A DNA stretch of 64,000 bases from Phoronis australis (taxonomy: Eukaryota; Phoronida; Phoronidae). This document shows positions 54,932-64,000 of the stretch, one piece after another. Position 1 is the first letter of the stretch. Every line of letters begins with the position of its first letter. Location of the stretch: contig NMRA01000810.1 in NCBI GenBank assembly GCA_002633005.1, forward strand, positions 52,134 through 116,133, read 5' to 3'. A program made the position numbers and the translations under genes. The notes under the pieces were generated by a model. The model was not told where the DNA came from, searched no databases, and saw only the letters and a program-made list of their open reading frames with translations.

Positions 54932-56720
54932 AGACCCTATTCACGCCGATAGGAGGCGCATTCCAAAACGAGGCTCGCTACGATAGCTCTGTTAGCTTAT
55001 CGGCGTAGTTCTGTGTTTCAGACCGTGTTGTTGCGTGAACGGCTAGAAAAAATACGGACACGCAACTGTCTGCTTCACAATCTCTAAAGTTGGACGTTGA
55101 GATTCGGAGGCGTTGGGTCGTTGCCGCGACGAAGCAAAATATGTCCGTGTAAAATTTATAAATGTTTTCGAAAAGTTAGATCATACATTGTATTTTGTGG
55201 CATGTCGGTCAGTTGTTAAGCCTGTAACGACTGGAGAATGGGCCAGCCAGGCTGTGTTTTCATGACAACGGATTTAGGAGAGGTCCTAAAATTACATTGT
55301 ATATCAGATCCCATTTTTTAGTTCGGTTGCAAATTGCTGACTAGCACACGTGCGCAACCAGGGCGGGTCTTGGGGGGCGAATAGACAACGCATAGGCGCT
55401 GAATGAACCCCGCCCGTTTTTTTTTTTAGTCAACAGGTCCGCAAACCCAAGAATTCAAGACCCCTGCATCCCCAGAGTTTAGGCTGGGCGCGCGCATCTG
55501 CCGAAATGCTGCTTATTCCTGAGTCCTGCCCCCCTAACTGAAAAACCTGGATCCGCCCCTGCTACGGGTTGAAACATTATAATTTTTCTTTCCAAAAAGG
55601 ACTGGGCCCTAAATCCCTCAAATTTGGGGCCCAATATCGGCCCTATTCCCCTCTCAAACACATTGAAATATCACGCGAAATTCCCCCCACGAGGCATAAA
55701 AATTCCCCAAGTGAAAAATCTCTCTGAGTTCACATCACCTGTAACCACACAGGTGACAATTTGTAAGAGCACAAAAGGCTACTTTAAATTGAGGCAGAGC
55801 CTATGAGAGCAGGGGGTGCTATTGATGGTGATCGGGAGGTAGAATGTTCCCGCCCTCACTCGGCAAAAAAATCGCCTCTCAGTAGGCACTGGCACCGTTC
55901 CCCTCGGATGAAAGAGGCTTCTGCAGAAACATGATAACTACAGTATGATTACATTGTCCAGTTAACTGAAATTGAGTTCTAAAACGATGTTATGTTTTGG
56001 ACGAACGAATTAGGTGTTTTAATTTTAAAATTCAACTTGGTGCAGATTGATATTTGAAATCTAACACATGAAATAGACGTAAGAATTATTACAACCAAGA
56101 AAGCATTGATGGTCAAATAACTTTTATTTTCAATTACGAGCCTGGTTTTTTATTTCAATAAAAATATATTTGATAACATCAATTATTCTTTCAGACCAGT
56201 GACAAATCAACTGTTAGTCCCAGTGAGTGCATAGGATCAGGCTATGCTTGATGTTAATATTCTTGATCAACAAATTAAACCAGATGTGACTAATTGCACA
56301 TGAGAGATACCGCTGTCGAATATGTCTTCAACTCGTCAACAATACGAGCAGATGACCTGGTCCGCGTAGAAAGTATTTTGATCAACAATTTACAAGAAAA
56401 AACGTAACCTTGCATTCAGCATATTACCTAATCCGTAACACTACGATCGCCGCAATTTGGTCACATTTACTTTTCATGTTTGAAACCTAGTTTTCCGAAA
56501 AAAATTAAACCCTTTCGTCAGACAACTCTTTGGCGCCTTAAGTTGTTCTCTAATGTAATTTTCTACTTCTCTGTGGTTAATTGTCGAAACATCATTAAAA
56601 TTTAATATCCAGGTTGGACTCGAAAGACCGGCTATTTAACTCACGCAATGTCTACTTTCGCTTTGTTTATCGCAGTGAGCCTCGCTTTGGATCTTAATGG
56701 CCGCCGCGTGAATAGGGTCT
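54932..56720. mobile_element. 1.8-kb DNA element with AGACCCTATTCACGC ends
   Basis: Inserted into the older transposon in B only. The ends are exact 15-bp inverted repeats, AGACCCTATTCACGC and GCGTGAATAGGGTCT. The copy A site reads CCATACTAAAAG, and B reads CCAT|AGACCC...GGGTCT|ATACTAAAAG, giving an AT (or ATA) target duplication. A 2-bp AT duplication is known for ISL2EU-type elements, and 3-bp for PIF/Harbinger. No transposase frame is recognisable, so it is non-autonomous. It carries a GGCGGAT-ended fragment near 55470-55562. Confidence 0.85.
55470..55562. repeat. GGCGGAT-ended short element 3 (fragment)
   Basis: The right end reads AAAAACCTGGATCCGCCCCT then G, the complement of CAGGGGCGGATCCAGG, as at 48982. 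TTATTCCTGAGTCCTGCCCC parallels GGCTAATACTGTGTCCTGGC of element 1. The left end is not clear. Confidence 0.55.
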
Positions 56721-57994
56721 ATACTAAAAGCAAATGTATAAAGGGATTTCTTCCTTAAGTCACTGTTTATTGTAACATTCAAATAATCCAAAATGTGATA
56801 CTGATATAGAATCTCTAAGATAATGTAACTATCCAATTCTTACCACATACAGTTGTCACTAAATTTCATTACATCTAGAATAACATTAACACAGAAATAA
56901 GAAAATGGTTCAACATACAAGTTCGACGTGCTTAAGCTGCTATGTACATGTATATAAGTTAGCTTTTGAGTCATGACAAATGCTTGAATACAGTTTATGA
57001 AGTAAAGAACAGACGCACTTTGTAACATTTTTGAATTACCACGATTCAACATTTGGCACAACATCGAGTTCTTGTTGATTTTGCAGCCCAAACCTCTGCA
57101 AACAATGTTTTATCCTCATTCAAGCTGACACTAAATGTGAGTTGATCCTATAACAACAATTATGAATTGATATACTACTGAAGATGATAGGCGTTCCAAC
57201 TTCATATATTACCTGCACAGTCAACAGTTTCTACTGACTCTTTTACAGTCAAACGTACCCTTAAAAGGAAGACCATTTGCAAGAAAAAATATCAAAACAC
57301 TGTCAACCAGAGTTAATACATACCGAACTTCTGTTAGAGCTGCACCACACTCTGAAACCATACTTCATAAGTGCTCTCCTGACACAACTGCACTACCTGA
57401 CACCTAAACCAACTCTAACTCAGTATGTGGATATTCGAAAAGGCAGTGAAATCTTTTGTTGCAAATTTTTTGATGTTATTAACGGAACATGTTTAGTCAT
57501 TCAAATTGGGTGATTACCTTCCAGTGGTCTTTTAAGAACTGCCAAGCCTATTTAAATTGTATCTTTATTGAAGAGTTCTATCATATTTTACATGTTTGAC
57601 AGGCTAGCGTGTAAAATTTTACACGTTTGACACAATAGCGTGTCACATTTTACACGTTTGATATGCTAGCGTTTCAAATTTTACACGTTTGAAACGCTAA
57701 CGTGGCAAATTTTACACGTTGGACACGCAAGCGTGTCACATTTTACACGTTTGACACGCTATTGTGGCACATTATTACACGTTTGACATGTGTCATGTTT
57801 TTACACGTTTTACACGTTAGCGTGGCAATTTTGACACGTATTACATGTTTTTTACACGTTTGACACGCTCAAAAGCGTGTCAAACGTGTAAAATTCTCAC
57901 CCGGGCATAGCGTCCACTGCTGTGTGCCAAGAGGAGTACTTTTTCGAATTTAGACGGATTTTTAGATTAAACTGGAGTAGCTATTTGAAGAAGA

Positions 57995-58228
57995 ATGCCG
58001 GACTGTTGTGTAGTCAGAGGCTGTGACAATAATGATACACACCACGGGCACAAGTATCCCACTGATCCAAGACTGCGTCGCAAGTGGGAAGACTTTGTGA
58101 AGTCCACGAGTGGAGCATCGCCGAATTCGGTAGTACATGTATGTAGCGAACATATTTCTACGGGCTGCTTAAAGGACGACTGCCTGCGATTCGAGTATAT
58201 ACATGTAGTTGTAAACCAGTTTGAGTAA
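57995..58228 (+). CDS. THAP-domain protein, open (copy B)
   Basis: ATG at 57995 with an A at -3 opens a 77-residue frame ending at TAA 58228. It reads MPDCCVVRGCDNNDTHHGHK, YPTDPRLRRKWEDFVKSTSG, then VVHVCSEHISTGCLKDDCLR. It has the THAP zinc ligands C5-x4-C10 and C50-x2-H53, the conserved W31 and a proline-containing loop at P22. THAP domains bind DNA and occur in host regulators and in P-element and Kolobok-type transposases. The frame ends 24 residues past the C-x2-H, shorter than most THAP proteins, so this may be a first exon or a domain remnant. Copy A (14618-14853) is frameshifted, leaving this the only intact version here. Confidence 0.7.
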   Translation: MPDCCVVRGCDNNDTHHGHKYPTDPRLRRKWEDFVKSTSGASPNSVVHVCSEHISTGCLKDDCLRFEYIHVVVNQFE

Positions 58229-61200
58229 ATCGGTACATGCTGTCGCTTTACGGAAGCTAGTGGGCCTTCGGCTAGTTGTATCTAACCTAACATTCAAAAT
58301 GGCGGATAGAATCGACGGACACTGTCGGACAGGATTACTACTTGACGTAGCCAGTAAATTGCTTTTCTTTTGATTTACAATTTTTCAACATAAGTGTTCG
58401 TAGGTGGATGTGCTGAATAGCTTTATGCTCGTTACCTGTCGTTGCAATCCATTGAATTTTAGCCTAGTCGATCGCTAGCTGAGCTGAATGAACAGTCAAA
58501 GGCTGTCGCACCAATTTATTTTTCGATTATGCAAAAATTCTTCAATATAATCGGGAAAATAATGTATTTCGCTGAATAAAAGTTGAAAATTATCAAAATG
58601 GCTCCAAAGCGTCATAATGACGTCAAAATGACTAAACGTTCCTATGGCCATTGATACTTTTGAATACTTTTTATGCCATGCGTAAGCTGAACTTTGAGAC
58701 GGGAGAGTTAAAGGTGCTATGTGAATACGCAAATGAAATACGACAACCCCGGGTCTTCCGGTGTGCCGGAAACCATGCGAGAACCCGTTACCATTTCAAT
58801 CTCGCGGAAGTCTCCGTTTGCGAGACTATTTTTTAGGAAAATATGGTCATCGTTATCCTAATGAGACAAGACACATTTTTTGTTATTTGTTCAGTTCAAA
58901 ATCAAAAACGATTGCGTAAAATTTAGAATTACTAGGGTTTTCTATATGTTCGCACTTGCTCCAAAGTGTTTCAGTTGTGGAGTTTTCTTTTGAACTGCGA
59001 TTCATTCACAAATTTTTCTTTCCTGATTATACTTGTACGCACAGTTCTTCAGGAGGTCACGAGGTGGCACGGGCTACATATTTTAAATAATCACGGTTTA
59101 ATGAGACACTAAGCATCTTTAACGGGTCATATTATTTTAAACCTTTGTTCCTGACTGCGCTGGATATTTCATTTGGAATGATGTGTTGAGTTTTTCTGCT
59201 TGGTCTCGACACGAAAAGTAAACTTGAGTCATGAGCAACAACTTGAACGTCAACATGTAAATTTATCTTAGCCTTGGGCAAAGAGCTGAATGAAGAGGCT
59301 AGTTCGCAAAGCTGATATCTACTTAAATTTGAAATAAAACAACAGACATCCAATCAAAATGTGTCAATGGTCATATAGTTGTTAACTGGCAGAAGATTGG
59401 AAAGTCTGTTACGCCTCGTTAATTTACTGTACAGACAAATGTTTTCAGTGGCTGGCGACGAAAAACTTCATACGCTGTGACTGAAAAATAGAAAGGAAAT
59501 TCGTAGCGAGATTTATCGACTATCTGTCCGCCATTTATCACTCCGCTCAAGATGTTAACTAATGGTTGCGAACAAAAATAATGTTTGAATTTTTAGGATA
59601 ATCTGCGACAAAAAGTCGATGCATTGGTGTGAGACATTCTACAGGCCCACTGTCACAAGGAGTGGTGTATTTTCACCGCCCTCGCTCGGCCAGCATACCT
59701 CGCTGCGTGAGGAATTTTGGAACTATGTGTAACGTTTTTGTTAACTGCAATATTGTAATGCCATTTTTCGTAGTGGCCACGTGACCACTTGTTGTTTCAC
59801 CTTTAACCCTTAGGCGGCTCTCCTGCTGGTCGACGTGTATTCAATCCATGCTGGCATTTGCGCATTCAAAACTATGACTTTTCGTTTTCAGAACCCCATT
59901 TCCGAATATATGTCCGGGTGTTAATTTGGAGTTACTGAAACGCCTGAAATTTTTCAATTTTCGAATACACGCCCACGGGCTTATCTACGGAAAATCCCGA
60001 CACGGCGTCGGCGGCAGCACGCGCACCACTACAGCAGATATCACCCCTGGTTTTTCTCAGTCAATTCGAAGCCACGAAGTCACGACCTAATCTCAAATAT
60101 TCCATGTCAAAGCAAACCAGCGATAGCACTGCTAATAGAACTTCATAAAAAAGTTCAAAATAATTACGCATTCTGTGGCTAAGTCTCTTGTAGCCCACTG
60201 ACACCATTAGGTTGTATAAACACTGACTTGAAGTTATACAATGTATAATATAAGGTGTGAACAAAAGGCAAGACGATCAAATATAACGTTTATCATGTTT
60301 TTTCTTCTGATATGGACAGCCACAGGTTTTAATTCTCACTGACCGGTGCTTTCAGCTTTTGGTGCGATGATAAAGTTAAAGATTCTATGTCTCATTTAAA
60401 CCGTGAATATCCAAATTTCTATCAAGCGCCACCTAGTGACTTGCTGAAGACCTGCGGTACACTGAGTATGATCAGGAAAAATTGTAAATAAATTGCGGTT
60501 TAAAAAAACACCACAATTGTTACATTTAAAAACAACTGTTATCATAAAAAACCTAATAATTCCAAATAATACACAATCTTTATTTGATAATGAAATACTC
60601 AAATAATATTATCTGTGTCTTGTTTCATTAGGGTAACCATGAGATATTACCATACTGATTTACATAAAGATAGTCTCGCAAACGGAAACTTTCGCGAGAT
60701 TGTAATGGTAACTGATTCAAAAACGGTTTCCGGCACACTGGAGACCCGGGCTTGTTTGTAAACTAGCACTTCATTTACATACTCATAATTTAGTGAGGCA
60801 TACATGTAGCATCTTTAATCGCCGATTTTCACAAGTCTGAATTAAACAAGAAGTATGTTTTATGCTCCAGCCAGCGCTGGAAAGCCTTGACTCTTCTGTT
60901 ACTTCTAGCAATGATCGTCGATTTAATTGCCTGATGTCACTGGCTATCAATTCACTGAAGTTGTAACTTGGATGACTTTGTAAGTGCGACTCAACTGTAA
61001 CTTTAACTCAAGTCAATTTCAAGTGACTGTCACTAACCCTTCCTTATAGTCTCTCACGCTGTTATGGATTTTTTTCACCAATTCATGCTCATTCTAGAAT
61101 TGTTCAGAAGGTTCCCAATCGTTTATTGGCTTCAGACTGTTCCAGGTTGCGGTTCTATATTAAACCCTGATATGTTGAAATCTGCTGACTGAGTATTTTG

Positions 61201-61307
61201 TTGTGAACAAATTACATCATCTCCGGCCTGACATCATAGGTAATGTCAATCATTTGATTGCTTTTAGCAAACAAATACAGCAACGAAAGTAAAACTTATA
61301 AATGGGA
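58229..61307. other. Conserved noncoding tail of copy B
   Basis: Parallels copy A 14854-15246 and 17480-20195. It lacks A's two extra stretches (15246-16582 and 16628-17470), keeping only about 45 bp between them. No gene recognised. Confidence 0.5.
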
Positions 61308-61800
61308 NGGTTGACGACAACATTGGGGCAGATTTAACTCCCGCTGTGCCCCTTAGTGGCAATTTTATTTTTTCTATTTTCCTCCATATCTTTGGAGTTC
61401 CTTGACGGTTTTATGAAATTTGACAAATAGGTTTCTATTAATGAGGCGATGACGCATTTTTGTTTTCAGATGGATTTGACGTTGGCAGTTTTTCATTATG
61501 TTTTAGTCTGTTTTTGGCATCTATCTCTCTATCGGCCAAACCGCTCTAAGAATTGTTTTGAAAATTGGTAATTGTGTCCCTACTAGTCGGATCATTGTTG
61601 GCGATTTGTGGACAGTTTGATTACTAGAGTGCCCCGTAGTATCATTTTGCTTTTTTCGCATCTGCATCTGTTTCTCCTTGCTAATCTAATTGTACATAGC
61701 TCTGTATTTTATTCAGTGTAATTATTTCCTACTCACTGAAGTAGTGCCTCAGTCTTTTGAAGATGTTTAAATAAATAAATGAATAAATAAATAGATCATT
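61308..61800 (+). mobile_element. Possible non-LTR retroelement 3' end
   Basis: Begins right after the N at 61308 and ends in a TAAA-type microsatellite, TTTAAATAAATAAATGAATA then AATAAATAGATC (61767-61797). A unique segment followed by such a simple tail is typical of LINE or LINE-mobilised 3' ends. No reverse-transcriptase motif is in view, so this is a suggestion only. Confidence 0.35.
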
Positions 61801-62041
61801 TGAAATTTGGCAAGTGTGTTTCTTTGAGTTTGACAATAGTTGACGACGTTTGTATGTATCTCATTTGTTCACGGACTTTGCAGGTGTGTTCCTATTGAAA
61901 GGAGCATTGCAGACTTGCTATGCATCCCCTAGAGGCTGGTTTAAGTTTAAAATAGCAATCATTCTTTGCATCTGGGCTATATGAGATGCACATGGTGGTA
62001 CATATCAACATTCTATGTTGCTCTTGTTACTTTCGCAGGAA

Positions 62042-62804
62042 NNNNNNNNNNNNNNNNNNNNNNNNNNNNNNNNNNNNNNNNNNNNNNNNNNNNNNNNNNN
62101 NNNNNNNNNNNNNNNNNNNNNNNNNNNNNNNNNNNNNNNNNNNNNNNNNNNNNNNNNNNNNNNNNNNNNNNNNNNNNNNNNNNNNNNNNNNNNNNNNNNN
62201 NNNNNNNNNNNNNNNNNNNNNNNNNNNNNNNNNNNNNNNNNNNNNNNNNNNNNNNNNNNNNNNNNNNNNNNNNNNNNNNNNNNNNNNNNNNNNNNNNNNN
62301 NNNNNNNNNNNNNNNNNNNNNNNNNNNNNNNNNNNNNNNNNNNNNNNNNNNNNNNNNNNNNNNNNNNNNNNNNNNNNNNNNNNNNNNNNNNNNNNNNNNN
62401 NNNNNNNNNNNNNNNNNNNNNNNNNNNNNNNNNNNNNNNNNNNNNNNNNNNNNNNNNNNNNNNNNNNNNNNNNNNNNNNNNNNNNNNNNNNNNNNNNNNN
62501 NNNNNNNNNNNNNNNNNNNNNNNNNNNNNNNNNNNNNNNNNNNNNNNNNNNNNNNNNNNNNNNNNNNNNNNNNNNNNNNNNNNNNNNNNNNNNNNNNNNN
62601 NNNNNNNNNNNNNNNNNNNNNNNNNNNNNNNNNNNNNNNNNNNNNNNNNNNNNNNNNNNNNNNNNNNNNNNNNNNNNNNNNNNNNNNNNNNNNNNNNNNN
62701 NNNNNNNNNNNNNNNNNNNNNNNNNNNNNNNNNNNNNNNNNNNNNNNNNNNNNNNNNNNNNNNNNNNNNNNNNNNNNNNNNNNNNNNNNNNNNNNNNNNN
62801 NNNN
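62042..62804. other. Assembly gap (763 N)
   Basis: Run of N. Open frames through it are artefacts. Confidence 0.99.
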
Positions 62805-63480
62805 TCGTTACGGCATGTGCAACCGAAAGGAAAACAGTGTACACGGGACAACATAAAGACTACTGTAGTAAAATACAAAACGAGATTCTACGACAAGATG
62901 TCTGCACTCGAGATCACGTGCCGAATATCCAGTGAGCATGGCAATATCCACCAGTATCCCAGCGGAGTGAGACGCACAGTACCACAACAGGTATATATGG
63001 CTAATGTTACAGAGTCAATATCTCATGATTACACACCGAAATTCAAATCTCGTATACACCTACACTCATTGTCTACAGTCTCTTCAGTGTATGGGGTCAA
63101 TCATAGATTCAATAGTCCTTATCTGCGGAACAGTGGAGATAGGTCAACGGAGTTCATGTTTTGAGCGCAGTGGTCAGTGAGCACTGTCCCGTTTGCAGAG
63201 CAAGAACGTTCTATGACGTATAAACCAGTCCAAATTAAAGCTAATAAAATCTGTCCTTCCACTGCGCTCCCCTATAGTGCATGATGAGGTTGGAGTGATC
63301 GTAGAATCACGAACCGTCGCACATCTGGTGCACTAATCGGTAGCATTTCTCTAGTCTCATTCAACGTCCTTCGGTGAACACAGTGACATTCTCTGTCAAG
63401 TTGCTGATACTACAGCCCACAGAGACACGCTTTTTCATGCGCGGTGCTCTGCATAACTCTCCTCATAACTCCTGAATATC
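62805..63480. other. No gene assigned
   Basis: A plus-strand frame is open from the gap to 63164 (about 120 codons, including SALEITCRISSEHGNIHQYP). It lacks a visible start and any family resemblance, so I do not call it. Confidence 0.4.
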
Positions 63481-63492
63481 GCACTGCATCAG

Positions 63493-63625
63493 CAGGGCTC
63501 GACATAACGAGCTGCAGGTCGCATTTGCGACCTGAAATTTGGAAATGCGAGCTGAGATTTTTGTCAGCTCGTATAAAGTCGCAAAATGCGACCTGGAATT
63601 TCCAACGAATGCGAGCTGAGTTTTT
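63493..63625. repeat. GGTCGCATTTGCGACC hairpin element
   Basis: Starts near GCAGGGCTCGACATAACGAG, then has the palindrome AGGTCGCATTTGCGACCT, two AATGCGAGCTGAG words and a further GTCGCAAAATGCGACCTGGA. The GGGCTCGACA start with repeated GTCGC/GCGAC hairpins is a pattern of short interspersed DNA elements in animals. Ends not defined. Confidence 0.5.
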
Positions 63626-64000
63626 ACACTTCTCAACAGATACCCGGCGAATACGAATCAGCTCTTGTTAATCCGACCGTTATTTGGTTGTTGCCAAATA
63701 CAAGTTCAAAGGAACACTAACCGAGAACAGCCCTCCCGATGACTTGTAAGCAAGTCGCGTGAACATGGGATATGCAGAATCGATCTTTGACGCGTTTCAT
63801 TGGCTAACACTTTCGGCCACTTTTGTAAATTCCCGGATTCGCCGAAGAAAGTTTCGGGCCAATGCTTAACACGTGATAAAACTTCACAAAACAACGGTGT
63901 TTCTATTAATTCTTAAGCGATCAACTTACCAAACATTGTGGTGGACAAAAATGTTTATTTTTCACATAAGATGTCCTTATTACATGTAACAAATATCCAC
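63626..64000. other. Right edge, no gene seen
   Basis: Ordinary sequence; one 62-codon minus-strand open frame (63706-63894) without features. Confidence 0.5.

Larger units (their letters stand above)
54592..57905. mobile_element. DNA transposon with CACGTTTGACACGCT terminal arrays, copy B
   Basis: Same inverted ends (CCCGGGTGAGAATTT and its complement) and same flanks as 10953-14525. The left array (54606-54840) is shorter than in A. The right array (57590-57890) is longer, about 300 bp against 180 bp, so the arrays have changed in number since duplication. The interior contains the 1.8-kb element at 54932-56720. Confidence 0.75.
42340..61307 (+). repeat. Segmental duplication, copy B
   Basis: Second copy of the block at 865-20195, same orientation. 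It ends one base before an isolated N at 61308. Compared with A it gains an insertion of about 3.3 kb (43650-46915, containing a 492-bp N gap), a 163-bp hAT-like element, GGCGGAT-ended elements and a 1.8-kb element at 54932-56720. It lacks most of A's CCTATAGGA array, A's 2.1-kb hairpin-repeat insertion and about 2.2 kb equivalent to A 15246-17470. Confidence 0.85.

Noticed and set aside
61966-63164. Open frames of up to 392 codons across the second N run
   Set aside because: Same artefact; only the 120-codon tail after the gap is real sequence and it has no recognisable features.

Overview
This window is eukaryotic animal DNA: intron-bearing, AT-leaning, and dominated by repeats, with short coding exons far apart. 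The many copies of the palindromic word ACATGTACATGT, the THAP-type zinc-finger remnants and the CTHRC1-like and PAN/apple exons suggest a marine invertebrate. A hemichordate or amphioxus is my best guess; a lophotrochozoan is not excluded. No ribosomal RNA gene, CRISPR array or bacterial operon is visible. No gene is complete from start to stop with full confidence.

The layout is two nested duplications. A block of about 19 kb (A, roughly 865-20195) recurs in the same orientation as B (roughly 42340-61307). Between them lies a 3.8-kb tandem pair (24222-28013 and 28085-31854). Comparing A with B exposes several clean insertions: a 163-bp hAT-like element with a perfect 8-bp target duplication, a 1.8-kb element with 15-bp terminal inverted repeats, a 2.1-kb hairpin-repeat insertion, and a family of short GGCGGAT-ended elements. 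Two N gaps (44454-44945 and 62042-62804) and five isolated N bases interrupt the sequence. At least four of the isolated Ns sit at duplication edges or inside repeats, so part of the duplication pattern may be unmerged haplotypes or assembly joins.

The coding theme, all on the minus strand, is a family of CTHRC1-like C-terminal domains (collagen triple helix repeat containing protein 1). A middle exon (phase 0 in, phase 1 out) carries a C-x-x-W-x8-C-x-x-P-G-P core. It is followed by a last exon (phase 1 in). Middle exons are at 3170-3362, 20604-20805, 26135-26321, 30001-30187 and 48119-48320. Last exons are at 2511-2656, 10362-10612, 22804-23060, 24467-24606, 28252-28469, 47230-47375 and 53906-54156. 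The 3.8-kb unit also carries a secreted PAN/apple-domain exon (complete at 31730-32027, truncated at 27889-28013) and a short terminal exon, which recurs at 34861-34946. Whether PAN and CTHRC1 exons form one fused secreted protein or two adjacent genes cannot be settled here; a phase-0-ending exon between them is missing from view. No Gly-X-Y collagen exon was seen.

The other recognisable coding material is THAP-domain (C2CH zinc finger) sequence: one open copy at 57995-58228, its frameshifted twin at 14618-14853, and a second, unrelated THAP pair at 23359-23560 and 39098-39310. Regions 32028-34860, 34947-42300 and 62805-64000 contain repeats and short open frames but nothing I can assign to a gene.
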